A DNA stretch of 64,000 nt from Bacillota bacterium. Lineage in GTDB: Bacteria; Bacillota; Clostridia; Acetivibrionales; DTU013. Below the pieces are notes generated by a model, which saw only the letters and a list, made by a program, of their open reading frames with translations, ran no database searches and had not been told where the DNA came from. Both the position numbers and the translations under genes were made by a program. The stretch spans positions 1-64,000 of the forward strand of contig JAFABI010000058.1 of NCBI GenBank assembly GCA_023426125.1, written 5' to 3'. Positions 51,004 through 60,348 of the stretch are shown in pieces; position 1 is the stretch's first letter; the number at the start of each line of letters is the position of its first letter.

Positions 51004-52239
51004 CTATCCGGCGCCCTTGCGCCTTAACATGGTGAAGGGTACCACCTCCCGGTCCATCGGCATGTATACTGTCATCTGCGGATGCGGGGCAACTTCAATG
51101 TACTCTCCATCGGCATTTTGCATGCTTTTAATGCGCTGCGTGTAATAGGGTCCTTCAGGTTTGACTACTTCGATCTCTTCACCTGTGAACATCCTGTTCC
51201 TCTGCTCGATTGTTGCAATTCCCGTCCCTTTGTCATAAGCCGTGACCATACCGACAAAATCATAATCACGGATATACGAGCTGGTGTGATATATCTGGTC
51301 GTCCCCTGACGGCCTGTCAAAATAAAATCCGGAAGTGAATTCCCTATGGCTTGCTTTTGATATTTCTTCAAGCCACGCCGGATTTGTGCGGTAAGGGGTA
51401 GTTTTGTCGTAATAAGCATCAATTGCTTCCCTATATGCCTTAACCACTGTGGCAACATAATAGGAGCTCTTCATGCGGCCTTCTATTTTAAGGCTTGTAA
51501 CTCCGGAAGATATTACTTCCGGGATATGCTCAACCATGCACAAATCCTTCGAATTGTATATGAACGTACCTCTCTCATTCTCATATACAGGCATGTATTC
51601 TCCAGGCCGCTTCTCCTCCACCAGATAATACTTCCACCTGCAGGGATGCGCACAGCAGCCCCGGTTTGAATCCCGTCCCGCCATGTAATTGCTCAAAAGG
51701 CATCTGCCGGAATAGGAGATGCACATGGAACCGTGTACAAATATCTCCAGCTGCAGGTCAGAAGGAGTCAAAGCCTTGATTTCACCGATTTCCTTCAAGG
51801 AAAGCTCTCTGGCCAGTATGATCCGCTTTACCCTATGCTCATGCCAGAAAGCGGCGCTTCTCCAATTGGTATTGTTTGCCTGGGTGCTTACGTGGATTTC
51901 CATTCCCGGCGCGGTTTCCCGGACAATTGAAAAAACTCCCGGATCGGATAATATGACCGCATCGGCCCCCATACTTTCTATAAGCTTCACATACTCCTCC
52001 ATACCATGCAAATCTTCATTGTGTGGTATGATGTTCATCGTAATGTATGCTTTTTTTCCTCTGGAATGCGCAAAATCTATCCCCTGGCGCATCTCATCCA
52101 TGGTGAAATTCTCGGCATATGCCCTCAGTCCGAATTCTTCTCCACCCATATATATGGCATCCGCACCATAGATTACCGCCATTTTCAATTTTTCCAGGCT
52201 GCCTGCCGGAGCAAGCAGCTCAACTTTGCCGTCGTTCAT
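51004..52239 (-). CDS. Peptidase U32-family protein, TrhP-type tRNA hydroxylation factor
   Basis: 411 residues. Family blocks: ELLAPAGSLEKLKMAVIYGADAIY, the cysteine motif FVHGSMCISYSGRCLLSNY, and RGCCAHPCRWKYYL with four clustered Cys that may bind Fe-S. The C-terminal PepU32-type beta domain includes YDKGTGIATIEQRNRM and QRIKSMQNADG. Despite the name, B. subtilis relatives (TrhP1/TrhP2) act in prephenate-dependent 5-hydroxylation of tRNA wobble uridine. The neighbouring TrmR-like methyltransferase would do the next step, so the context is strong. Confidence 0.9.
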   Translation of the reverse strand: MNDGKVELLAPAGSLEKLKMAVIYGADAIYMGGEEFGLRAYAENFTMDEMRQGIDFAHSRGKKAYITMNIIPHNEDLHGMEEYVKLIESMGADAVILSDPGVFSIVRETAPGMEIHVSTQANNTNWRSAAFWHEHRVKRIILARELSLKEIGEIKALTPSDLQLEIFVHGSMCISYSGRCLLSNYMAGRDSNRGCCAHPCRWKYYLVEEKRPGEYMPVYENERGTFIYNSKDLCMVEHIPEVISSGVTSLKIEGRMKSSYYVATVVKAYREAIDAYYDKTTPYRTNPAWLEEISKASHREFTSGFYFDRPSGDDQIYHTSSYIRDYDFVGMVTAYDKGTGIATIEQRNRMFTGEEIEVVKPEGPYYTQRIKSMQNADGEYIEVAPHPQMTVYMPMDREVVPFTMLRRKGAG

Positions 52240-52259
52240 TTAAAAATATCCCTTCCCCG

Positions 52260-52898
52260 TTACCGCTTATATGCCAGCGCCACGCCGTCGCCCATGGGGA
52301 TGATGCTGGTATCCAGTTCCTCATCCGCGCAAAGCGTGTCGAGGAAATCCCTCATCCTTTTAACAATGGTCTTTTTCCTTCTTACAACCAGCTCATCACT
52401 GGCGATCATGCCTTTATACAGCACATTGTCGGCAACCAGCAGGCCACCGGTCCCGAGCATCCGTTTGCATTCCGGCAGAAACTCCGGATACTGGCCCTTG
52501 GCGGCATCGAGAAAAATCATGTCATATTGCCTGTCAAGGCATTTCAAGACCTCAAGGGCATCGCCCTCAATAATATGAATGCTGTTTTCCAATCCAGCTT
52601 TCCTGATATTTTCCATGGCCCTCTCAATCATAGGCCCATACCTTTCCAGAGTGTCGATCCTTCCACCGGGAGCAAGTACGCCGGACAGCAGTATGGCGGA
52701 ATAGCCGATTGCCGTTCCCACCTCGAGAATCCGGAACGGTTTCAGCAGTCTCCCCATCACGACAAGCAGGGCGGCAACCTCAGGATGTACGATCGGCACA
52801 TGGTTATCACGGGCATAGGCTTCCAGTTCTTCTAAGATGCCGGTACCTGGCTTGATGGTATTCCGTATGTAATTATTTATATAATCATAGTTAATCAT
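52260..52898 (-). CDS. trmR: SAM-dependent O-methyltransferase, TrmR-like (tRNA 5-hydroxyuridine methyltransferase)
   Basis: 212 residues from the ATG at 52898. An upstream ATG at 52940 would put the start inside the mltG terminator hairpin, so I reject it. Class I methyltransferase fold of the COMT-like family: ILEVGTAIGYSAILL, IHIIEGDALEVL, YDMIFLDAAKGQYPEF, GGLLVADNVLYKG. In B. subtilis the orthologue YrrM/TrmR makes 5-methoxyuridine at tRNA position 34. Gene order mltG-trmR-trhP is the same as yrrL-yrrM-yrrN/O there. Confidence 0.87.
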   Translation of the reverse strand: MINYDYINNYIRNTIKPGTGILEELEAYARDNHVPIVHPEVAALLVVMGRLLKPFRILEVGTAIGYSAILLSGVLAPGGRIDTLERYGPMIERAMENIRKAGLENSIHIIEGDALEVLKCLDRQYDMIFLDAAKGQYPEFLPECKRMLGTGGLLVADNVLYKGMIASDELVVRRKKTIVKRMRDFLDTLCADEELDTSIIPMGDGVALAYKR

Positions 52899-52911
52899 AC
52901 AATCAATTTCC

Positions 52912-52948
52912 AAAAAAACGTGAGGTTTTTTGGTCCTCACGTTTTTTT
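52912..52948 (-). terminator. Terminator after mltG
   Basis: On the minus strand ACGTGAGG - ACCAAAAAA - CCTCACGT is followed by TTTTTT. It lies just before the trmR start, so trmR may depend on read-through or on a promoter not recognised here. Confidence 0.85.
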
Positions 52949-52959
52949 CTATCTAAGTC

Positions 52960-54075
52960 CTATCTAAGTCCGTATTTACTGATTGCAGCTTGATGCTCCT
53001 TGTATGTTTCTGAAAAAGCGTGGCTTCCGTCTCCTTTTGCTACGAAGTACAGAAAATCCGTATCTTCGGGATACAGGGCAGCACTAATTGCCGCTTCGCC
53101 AGGATTGCAGATAGGCCCCGGAGGCAGCCCTTCATGCATATAGGTGTTATACGGGTCCTGCAACTGCAGGTCTGCATCCAGAAGCCTTTCCTTAACGGCT
53201 CCGGTGGTCTTCAGAAGAATATACTGTATGGTGGCACACGATTGCAGCTTCCTCAGGGTCTTATCCTTGCTGGCCATCCTGTTGTAAAAAACACCCGAGA
53301 TAATCCCCCTGTCGTCGGGATCTTTTGCTTCCCTTTCAATAATGGACGCCAGTATGATTATTTTATCCATCGTCATGCCATTTATTGTCTTTAGCTTTTC
53401 AGCATATTCCGTTTTAAATTTTCGTTTGAAATTGTCCAGCATCCGGACAATAATTTCCCGTTCGGTCACATTCATATCAAACTCGTAGGTATCGGGGAAC
53501 AAATAGCCTTCCAGCTTGTTATCCCTTTCCGGGAGGTTTTTCAGGAAATCGTAATCAAACGTCTCGGTATTTGCCACTGTAATAAATTTTTTCTTGTCTG
53601 TAATGATGTTTTTACTGTACAAGATATCCACGACCTGGCTGAAGGTTTTCCCTTCGGGAATGGTTACCTGCCGGCTGGCAGGTTTGGTGGTCAGCACCCG
53701 CATCATTTCGTCATAGCTAAGGGATTTGCTTACAATATGCGTGCCTGACTGGTACATGCCGTCATACCCGTTGAATTTTGAAAGTATTTTAAAGATATTT
53801 ACATCCTTGATCAGTCCCTGCTCTTTCAACAAACCGGCAATCGTCGTCGTATTGGCCCCTTTGGGAATCACAAACTTCACTTCATCCTGCGGTGCGATAA
53901 TGATCTCCGATTTACTATCGCCGGACAAATAGTTGTCCATTACATAGGTGTACGAAATATAGCCGCATACCACTGTCAGCACAACAATGAATAAAAAAAT
54001 CAGAAGCCTGACGGCAGTCTTCTTTTTCTTTCTGGGTTTTGTCTTTCGCACGGGCTGTCTTTTTGTGTTGTTCAT
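52960..54075 (-). CDS. mltG: Endolytic murein transglycosylase MltG
   Basis: 371 residues. A basic N-terminus (RKTKPRKKKKT) is followed by one membrane helix (about 23-45), then a LysM-like region (EVKFVIPKGANTTTIAGLL) and the YceG catalytic domain with LEGYLFPDTYEF, the catalytic Glu in ILASIIEREAKD (near residue 246), GVFYNRM, and NTYMHEGLPPGPICNPG. It cuts nascent glycan strands and sets their length. AGGTGG lies before the ATG; typA is 29 bp upstream on the same strand. Confidence 0.96.
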   Translation of the reverse strand: MNNTKRQPVRKTKPRKKKKTAVRLLIFLFIVVLTVVCGYISYTYVMDNYLSGDSKSEIIIAPQDEVKFVIPKGANTTTIAGLLKEQGLIKDVNIFKILSKFNGYDGMYQSGTHIVSKSLSYDEMMRVLTTKPASRQVTIPEGKTFSQVVDILYSKNIITDKKKFITVANTETFDYDFLKNLPERDNKLEGYLFPDTYEFDMNVTEREIIVRMLDNFKRKFKTEYAEKLKTINGMTMDKIIILASIIEREAKDPDDRGIISGVFYNRMASKDKTLRKLQSCATIQYILLKTTGAVKERLLDADLQLQDPYNTYMHEGLPPGPICNPGEAAISAALYPEDTDFLYFVAKGDGSHAFSETYKEHQAAISKYGLR

Positions 54076-54104
54076 TGATATAAAGTCACCACCTAAATAT
54101 ACAT

Positions 54105-55925
54105 CTACAGCTTGCTCTTCGCTTTTGCTCGCTGCTCCGAATCAAGAATCCTTTTTCTCAGCCTGATGGATTTTGGCGTAATCTCCACCAGTTCGTCGTC
54201 CGCAATGAACTCCAGCGCCTGTTCAAGACTCAGGACCCTTATGGGAGTCAGCCTCAAAGCTTCGTCGGAGCCTGAAGCCCGCATGTTAGTGACATGCTTT
54301 TTCTTGCAGACATTTACTACAATATCCTCATTACGGGCATTCTCTCCTACCACCATGCCTTCGTATACCCTGGTCCCCGGACTTATGAAAAGAGAACCCC
54401 TCTCCTGGGCATTGTACAAACCGTAGGTAACAGCTTCTCCGTCCTCCCATGCAACCAGTGAGCCTCTTTGCCTGCTGGAAATATCCCCTTTGTACGGTTC
54501 ATGCCCATGGAATATATGATTCATTATACCATTTCCCTTGGTGTCCGTCAAAAATTCCGACCGGTAACCAATAAGGCCTCTGGCGGGAATCTTGAATTCC
54601 AGCCGCATATATCCTTCGGTGGCGGAATGCATATTGATCATTTCCGCCTTCCTGACACCCAGCTTTTCCATCACCACGCCCATAAACTCTTCCGGTACGT
54701 CGATCATCAGCATTTCAATAGGTTCATAGACAAGCGCGTCTATTTCCTTAAAAATGACCTTCGGCTTTGAAACCTGAAATTCATAGCCCTGCCGTCTCAT
54801 GGTCTCAATAAGGATGGACAGATGCAGCTCCCCTCTTCCCGATACTTTAAAGGAATCGGGTGATTCGGTTTCCTCCACCCTTAAGCTTACATTGGTCTCC
54901 AGTTCCTTGAACAGCCTGTCCCTTAAATGCCGGGATGTGACATAGGTGCCTTCCCGGCCTGCAAATGGGCTGTTGTTGACACTGAAGGTCATATTGATGG
55001 TCGGTTCGTCAATGTTCACAAAGGGGAGCGGGTCCGGGCTTTCAGCATCGCAAATGGTTTCGCCTATATTGATATCTCCAACCCCGGATACTGCAACAAT
55101 ATCGCCAAGAGCGGCATCTTCTGCCTCCACCCGCTTAAGTCCTTCAAACTTATATAGCCTGCTTACTTTCACATTCGCCAGCGTGCCTTCCTTTTTACAT
55201 ACCACCGCCTGCTGCCCCAGTTTTATCTGTCCCCGGTCGATTTTCCCTATGGCGATCCTTCCCACATATCCGTCATAATCGATATTTGACACCAGTAGCT
55301 GCAAAGGCTCATCAAAACTGCCATGGGGTGTGGGAACCTTTTCTATGATAGTTTTCAGCAGCGGCTCAAGATCCTGTCGCTCATCCTCCAGGTTGATAAT
55401 GGCAAAGCCTTCCCTGGAAGAAGCGTATACTACCGGAAATTCCAACTGGTCGTCATCGGCGCCCAGCTCTATGAATAACTCAAGAACCTCATCCACCACT
55501 TCAACCGGCCTTGCCTCTGGCCTATCAATCTTATTTACCACCACGATGGGCTTTAAATTTAACTGCAGCGCCTTGCGCAAAACGAAACGCGTCTGGGGCA
55601 TGGGCCCTTCAAATGCGTCCACCAGCAGCAATACCCCATCCACCATCTTAAGAACACGCTCTACTTCTCCTCCAAAGTCGGCATGCCCCGGCGTATCTAC
55701 AATATTGATCTTTATACCTTTATAATTGACGGCGGTATTTTTTGCAAGAATGGTAATTCCGCGTTCCCTTTCCAGATCATTGGAATCCATTACCCGCTCC
55801 TGCACCTGCTCGTTTTCCCTGAAAATACCGCTTTGTCTTAACATTCCGTCAACAAGTGTCGTTTTTCCGTGGTCAACGTGTGCGATAATTGCTATATTTC
55901 TTATATCTTCCCTTGCTTTTTTCAC
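54105..55925 (-). CDS. typA: Ribosome-associated GTPase TypA/BipA
   Basis: 606 residues from a GTG at 55925 preceded by AAAGGG. The G-domain motifs are AHVDHGKTTLVDGML (about 15-29), RERGITI, DTPGHADFGGEV and NKIDRPEARP. Domains II, III and V and the TypA-specific C-terminal domain follow (GRGELHLSILIETMRR, PARGLIGYRSEFLTDT, LTPIRVLSLEQALEFI). It is an EF-G-like translational GTPase involved in ribosome assembly and stress. Confidence 0.97.
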   Translation of the reverse strand: MKKAREDIRNIAIIAHVDHGKTTLVDGMLRQSGIFRENEQVQERVMDSNDLERERGITILAKNTAVNYKGIKINIVDTPGHADFGGEVERVLKMVDGVLLLVDAFEGPMPQTRFVLRKALQLNLKPIVVVNKIDRPEARPVEVVDEVLELFIELGADDDQLEFPVVYASSREGFAIINLEDERQDLEPLLKTIIEKVPTPHGSFDEPLQLLVSNIDYDGYVGRIAIGKIDRGQIKLGQQAVVCKKEGTLANVKVSRLYKFEGLKRVEAEDAALGDIVAVSGVGDINIGETICDAESPDPLPFVNIDEPTINMTFSVNNSPFAGREGTYVTSRHLRDRLFKELETNVSLRVEETESPDSFKVSGRGELHLSILIETMRRQGYEFQVSKPKVIFKEIDALVYEPIEMLMIDVPEEFMGVVMEKLGVRKAEMINMHSATEGYMRLEFKIPARGLIGYRSEFLTDTKGNGIMNHIFHGHEPYKGDISSRQRGSLVAWEDGEAVTYGLYNAQERGSLFISPGTRVYEGMVVGENARNEDIVVNVCKKKHVTNMRASGSDEALRLTPIRVLSLEQALEFIADDELVEITPKSIRLRKRILDSEQRAKAKSKL

Positions 55926-55952
55926 TGTAAACCCTTTCCCCTTCTTCGATAT

Positions 55953-56085
55953 CTTTCAAACAAAGACATTCCTTTGCTATGTAGCCCAGCCGTCTGTTCA
56001 GAAAGGCGTGTCCCTTTACCTTTCAAAAAGGGACATTCCTTTACTACGTAGCCCAGCTGCCTGTTCAGAAAGGTGTGTCCCTTAC
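55953..56085. repeat. Two tandem 66-bp repeats in the mutS2-typA gap
   Basis: 55953-56019 and 56020-56085: each reads CTTTCAAA...ACATTCCTTT, then CTAyGTAGCCCAGC and CTGTTCAGAAAGG, ending GTGTCCCTT. The outer blocks match the GGGGACA-type repeats elsewhere in the window, but the central part differs. Confidence 0.8.
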
Positions 56086-56199
56086 CTTAAACAGATGCCG
56101 CATCCTGCGGCAACAAGTTAAATTCTAAAGTATCGTGCAAATAATGTCAATCCAATCTTACGCAAACTTCAATTCAAAGCATGGCGAAAATACTCGTGA

Positions 56200-58605
56200 T
56201 CAAGCCAGCTCCACTACGGTGACGCCTGCTTCGCCTTCGCCATACGTACCCAATCTGAAGGATTTGACATGCCCGTTTGTTTTCAGGAATTGATGCACTC
56301 CGCTTCGTAAAGCACCCGTCCCCTTTCCGTGGATGACCATCACTTCAGCAAGCCCTGCTATACCGGCGTCATCAAGAAATTTATCCAGTATTTCAATTGC
56401 CTCATCCACGTTGGTTCCTCTTATATCCACCTGGGTGGATATGGTCATGGACTTGGAAACGCCTATTCTTCCTGTTCCAACCCTATGGGTTTCCGATGGC
56501 TGCTCATTTATAAGCTTCAAGTTCGTCACATGGACATTTACTTTCATTATGCCGGCCTGAACCACCGCTTCACCATCCTTGTCGGGAGGCGTCACAACCG
56601 TGCCTTTTTTGTTCAGGTTGACAATATGTACGCTATCACCCGGTTTCAGGTTCTCAGGCGGTTTAAGGTAACCCTGCCTGGGAAGGATGGCTTCCGTCAT
56701 GGACTCCTCTACTTTGTTTATCTTTGTACGCAGCCTGCTTCTTACTTCTTCAGCCGCTTTATTTCTTATGGCCGCCTCCTGTTCTTCGGCAGCTTTCCTC
56801 ATTTCCTGAAGCATTTCGTCCACTTCCTGTTTAGTGGAATGAAGCAGCCTCCTGGCCTCTTCCCTGGCTTCTCTCAAAAGCCTCTCCTTCTGCTCCCCGA
56901 TCCTGCGCCTCTGTTCCTCCAGTTCCTTTTTGAGCCCCTCGATTTCACGCCGGTAGCTCTCGGCTTTCAGCCTTTCCTTTTCCGTTTCGCTTCTGTTCTT
57001 CTCGATGGACAGAAGGATGTCTTCAAACTGGATCTCCTCCTGGGAGAGGAATTCTCTGGCTCTTTCCAGGATGTCCTCCGGTAATCCCAGCCTTTTGGAA
57101 ATGGCAAAAGCATTGCTCTTGCCAGGAACGCCTATTAAAAGGTTGTACGTGGGCTTGAGGGTTTCTACATCAAATTCGCAACAGGCATTTTCCACGCCCT
57201 CCGTCGTAAGAGCATATACCTTTAATTCACTGTAATGGGTGGTTGCTACGGTTTTTGCCCCCAGCCGGTGAAGCTTTTCCAGAATCGACATTGCCAGCGC
57301 AGCGCCTTCGGTAGGATCCGTGCCCGCTCCCAGCTCATCAAACATGACAAGGGATTTGCTGCCGGCGTTGGCAAGAATCTTAACAATATTTGTCATATGG
57401 GAGGAAAAAGTACTTAAGCTCTGCTCAATGCTCTGTTCGTCCCCAATGTCGGCAAAAACTTCCTCAAACACGCTCATTTCAGTACCTTCCGCAGCAGGAA
57501 CATGAAGCCCGGCCTGTACCATCAAGGTAAACAGGCCGACGGTTTTCAACGTAACGGTTTTTCCTCCCGTATTCGGCCCGGTGATGACTACGGTGCTGAA
57601 CTTATCTCCGATGTTGAAATTGATCGGCACAACGGTTTTCTTATCCAGCAGCGGATGCCGGCCTTTTTTGATCAGTATCCTCCGGTCGTTGTTAAGCTTC
57701 GGGCAGACACAATTATGGTCAAGGCTCAGTTTTGCCTTGGCAAAGATAAAATCCAGCCTGGCCATGATGGACATGTTTGCTTTCAATTCGCCGGAAATGC
57801 TTCCCACGTCCGCCGAAAGCTCCGCCAGAATACGTTCTATCTCAAGCTGCTCCTTTATTTTAAGTTGCTTTATGCTGTTATTGGCTTCCACCACCGCCAT
57901 AGGCTCTATAAAGATTGTAGCGCCGCTTGCGGAAGAATCATGGACCAGTCCCGGCACTTCGCTCCGGTGTTCCTGCTTCACCGGCACAACATACCTGTCG
58001 CCTCGAAGGGTTACAATGGATTCCTGCATGAATTTCTGGTATTTGGAGGACCTGACCATATCGCTGAGCCTGTCTTTGATGGAGTTCTGCTGCTCCTTTA
58101 TCTGGCGGCGTATGGTGGACAGTGCCGGACTTGCACTGTCGGAAATCTCATCCTCGCCTACGATGGCATTGTTTATTTTATCTTCAATTCTTTTATTGAT
58201 TTCCAACGCATCAATCAGCTCTTTTACAATATTATCCCCTTCTTCGCCTCTGGTGTCGGCGCTGCCGGAATAGTTCTTAAGATTTCTTGACGCGCGGAGG
58301 GTATCCGACACCCGAAGAAGCTCTCCCGCCGGCAGCATGGAGCCCATATCCGCTCTTTTCAAGCTTCCCCTTATATCATGGATGCCGCCCATGGGAGGGC
58401 TGCCCCTGCGCACAATAAAGCCTGCCGCATCGCTTGTTTCCTTCAGCAGGCCCAGAATCACGCCATACTCCGTTTCCGGAGTCATTTCTCCGGCTAATTC
58501 CTTGCCCAGCTCCGAAGCTGACAGTTCGACGATCCTGTTTACAATTTTATCGAATTCCAGTATTCTTAAAGCTTTCCCATCCATTTTCCAATACTCCGTT
58601 TTCAA
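56200..58605 (-). CDS. mutS2: Endonuclease MutS2
   Basis: 801 residues, started at a TTG at 58605; an ATG seven codons in is the alternative. MutS core and clamp helices precede the ATPase with GPNTGGKTVTLKT (near 340), STFSSHMTNIV and FDELGAGTDPTEGAAL. A long coiled coil rich in Glu/Arg (about 515-640) and the C-terminal Smr nuclease domain (VDIRGTNVDEAIEILDKFLD, VIHGKGTGALRSGVHQFLK) complete it. MutS2 restrains recombination and acts on stalled or collided ribosomes; it lacks the mismatch-recognition domain. Confidence 0.97.
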   Translation of the reverse strand: MKTEYWKMDGKALRILEFDKIVNRIVELSASELGKELAGEMTPETEYGVILGLLKETSDAAGFIVRRGSPPMGGIHDIRGSLKRADMGSMLPAGELLRVSDTLRASRNLKNYSGSADTRGEEGDNIVKELIDALEINKRIEDKINNAIVGEDEISDSASPALSTIRRQIKEQQNSIKDRLSDMVRSSKYQKFMQESIVTLRGDRYVVPVKQEHRSEVPGLVHDSSASGATIFIEPMAVVEANNSIKQLKIKEQLEIERILAELSADVGSISGELKANMSIMARLDFIFAKAKLSLDHNCVCPKLNNDRRILIKKGRHPLLDKKTVVPINFNIGDKFSTVVITGPNTGGKTVTLKTVGLFTLMVQAGLHVPAAEGTEMSVFEEVFADIGDEQSIEQSLSTFSSHMTNIVKILANAGSKSLVMFDELGAGTDPTEGAALAMSILEKLHRLGAKTVATTHYSELKVYALTTEGVENACCEFDVETLKPTYNLLIGVPGKSNAFAISKRLGLPEDILERAREFLSQEEIQFEDILLSIEKNRSETEKERLKAESYRREIEGLKKELEEQRRRIGEQKERLLREAREEARRLLHSTKQEVDEMLQEMRKAAEEQEAAIRNKAAEEVRSRLRTKINKVEESMTEAILPRQGYLKPPENLKPGDSVHIVNLNKKGTVVTPPDKDGEAVVQAGIMKVNVHVTNLKLINEQPSETHRVGTGRIGVSKSMTISTQVDIRGTNVDEAIEILDKFLDDAGIAGLAEVMVIHGKGTGALRSGVHQFLKTNGHVKSFRLGTYGEGEAGVTVVELA

Positions 58606-58681
58606 ACGAACCTCTACGATCTTGTGTCGGCTCTTTCTTTATATAATATACTCGTTTTTCAAGCATTTTACAATGAGAAGC

Positions 58682-58711
58682 AAAAAAAGCGCCTGATTCC
58701 CAGGCGCTTCC
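58682..58711 (-). terminator. Terminator after the uracil permease gene
   Basis: On the minus strand AGCGCCTG - GGAA - TCAGGCGCT followed by TTTTTT, 17 nt after the stop. Confidence 0.88.
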
Positions 58712-58727
58712 TTACAACTTCATAAAT

Positions 58728-60053
58728 TTATGCTTCAGCGTCGTTGGTCAGCTTCAGCTTGTCGAAAATGTAGAACAGGAGGCTTAAGAGCATCCCAACC
58801 ACCGTTGCGAGGGCCATACCTTTCAGCGGCACTGTTTTAATGGTAATGGAAATTCCACTGAGGCCGACGATGAATACGATTGCCGTCAGGATCAAATTCC
58901 TGGATTTACTGTAATCCACCTTGGCTTCAACAAGCATCCTGATACCGGAGGCCGCTATTACGCCGAATAGCAGAATGGTGATACCGCCCATTACGGGTCC
59001 CGGTATGCTGGAAATAACTCCCGAAAGCTTGCCTATGAAAGCAAGAATGATGGAAATTACAGCGGCTCCGCCAATTACCCATACGCTGTAAACTCTTGTA
59101 ATTGCCATAACACCCATATTTTCTCCATAAGTGGTTGTCGGACAGGAACCGGTAAAGCCTGATAAGGCGGTTGAGATACCGTCGCCCAACAATGACCTGT
59201 GAAGTCCCGGATCCTTAATAAGGTCTCTGCCAACGATATTTCCGGTGACAAACAAATGTCCTATATGCTCTGAAATAACCACAAGCGCAGCCGGCGCGAT
59301 AATGAGCATTGCATTGAATTCAAATGTGGGGAATACGAGCTGAGGGAATACAAGCCAATCTTTTTTGTTGATGATTTCGTAATCGACATATCCCATGGCA
59401 GCCGAAAGGGCGTAACCTGCGACTACGGCAAACAATACCGGAATAACAGCCATGAAACCTCTAAAGAGCAGCGAACCCAGCACAACGATCGCTAATGTGA
59501 CAAGAGCGATAATAACACCCTTTGAATCAAACGCGCCTGTTTTGGGGTCCGGCAGCAATCCTGCATTGGTTGCCGCAGTACTTGCCAGTTCAAGGCCGAT
59601 CAAAGCTACGATGGGACCCATGGTTGCCGGAGGAAGGACAACATCCAGCCATTTGGTGCCGACAGCTCCGATAATCAGCGCCGTAACGATGAAGATCACC
59701 CCACACAGGATGAATCCGCCCAGAGCTTTGGAGAAATTGGCTTTAACATCGGTGGAACTGGCGATCACTGCGAAGGCCGGAGAAAGAAAAGCAAAACTCG
59801 AGCCAAGGAACGCAGGGGCTTTCCCTTTGCAGAGAAATAAGTAAATCAATGTGCCTATACCGTTTAACAATAAAACCAGACCAGGGTCTATCACTTGCAT
59901 CGTCGGGTCGCCTGAAACCCTCTGGGCTTCCCCGTTAAATAGTAATGGCACCAGCACCGACGCCCCGAACATCGCAAAAAGATGTTGGAAGCTGAGCGGC
60001 AGGCCTTGAAGGATCGGAACCTTCTCTTCTACCTGGATGATCTTCCTTTGCAT
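58728..60053 (-). CDS. uraA: Uracil permease (NCS2 family)
   Basis: 441 residues, about 12-14 membrane segments. Family motifs: QHLFAMFGASVLVPLLF at the N-terminus, FLGSSFAFLSPAFAV, the substrate-site ISEHIGHLFVTGNIVG with its conserved Glu, and GDGISTALSGFTGSCPTTTYGENMG-type block (about residues 285-310). It imports uracil by proton symport. The upstream PyrR attenuator confirms the pyrimidine link; pyrP is the Bacillus name. GAGGGGG is 9 nt before the ATG. Confidence 0.96.
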   Translation of the reverse strand: MQRKIIQVEEKVPILQGLPLSFQHLFAMFGASVLVPLLFNGEAQRVSGDPTMQVIDPGLVLLLNGIGTLIYLFLCKGKAPAFLGSSFAFLSPAFAVIASSTDVKANFSKALGGFILCGVIFIVTALIIGAVGTKWLDVVLPPATMGPIVALIGLELASTAATNAGLLPDPKTGAFDSKGVIIALVTLAIVVLGSLLFRGFMAVIPVLFAVVAGYALSAAMGYVDYEIINKKDWLVFPQLVFPTFEFNAMLIIAPAALVVISEHIGHLFVTGNIVGRDLIKDPGLHRSLLGDGISTALSGFTGSCPTTTYGENMGVMAITRVYSVWVIGGAAVISIILAFIGKLSGVISSIPGPVMGGITILLFGVIAASGIRMLVEAKVDYSKSRNLILTAIVFIVGLSGISITIKTVPLKGMALATVVGMLLSLLFYIFDKLKLTNDAEA

Positions 60054-60086
60054 ACAAATTTTCCCCCTCGAAAACTAATTTATGCG

Positions 60087-60108
60087 AAAACAGGTATATT
60101 CCTGTTTT
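60087..60108 (-). promoter_or_regulatory. Perfect small hairpin in the uraA leader
   Basis: AAAACAGG - TATATT - CCTGTTTT, about 35 nt before the uraA start, after the attenuator. Role unknown; it may only protect or shape the leader. Confidence 0.4.
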
Positions 60109-60194
60109 GACATCACCCTTGACTTTCTGGCATATAAAATCACGTGGGCCATGATCCCACCGGATTTAAGGGAAATTTGTCCCGGCAGAAGGCC

Positions 60195-60276
60195 ATAAAA
60201 AAACTTCCTACCGCAAGCAGTAAGAAGCCCGACTCCAATCATCGCAGCAAAAAACCTTTACTAGCCTCACGGGACT
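60195..60276 (-). promoter_or_regulatory. PyrR-type transcription attenuator of uraA
   Basis: On the minus strand AGTCCCGTGAGGCT (60276-60263), flanked by TTTAAATT and AGTAAAGG, is the PyrR-binding anti-antiterminator motif. Downstream, CTTCTTACTG - CTTG - CGGTAGGAAG plus TTTTTTT (about 60228-60195) is the terminator. When UMP is high, PyrR binding should favour termination and switch off uracil uptake. Confidence 0.88.
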
Positions 60277-60317
60277 AATTTAAAAGCTCTGGCAAGTTTA
60301 TCCTCAAATCGTTTCTA

Positions 60318-60346
60318 AGTATATCACAAAGAATTTTTACCGTCTA
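60318..60346 (-). promoter_or_regulatory. Promoter of uraA
   Basis: TAGACG (60346-60341), a 17-nt spacer and TATACT (60323-60318). The -35 box lies 3 bp from the end of inverted-repeat family 2 copy B. Confidence 0.6.
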
Positions 60347-60348
60347 TT

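Noticed and set aside
50792..51145. 117-codon open frame on the plus strand
   Set aside because: It spans repeat DNA and the antisense of the U32 gene end, with no ribosome site or family resemblance.
57502..58290. 262-codon open frame on the plus strand
   Set aside because: It is antisense to mutS2.
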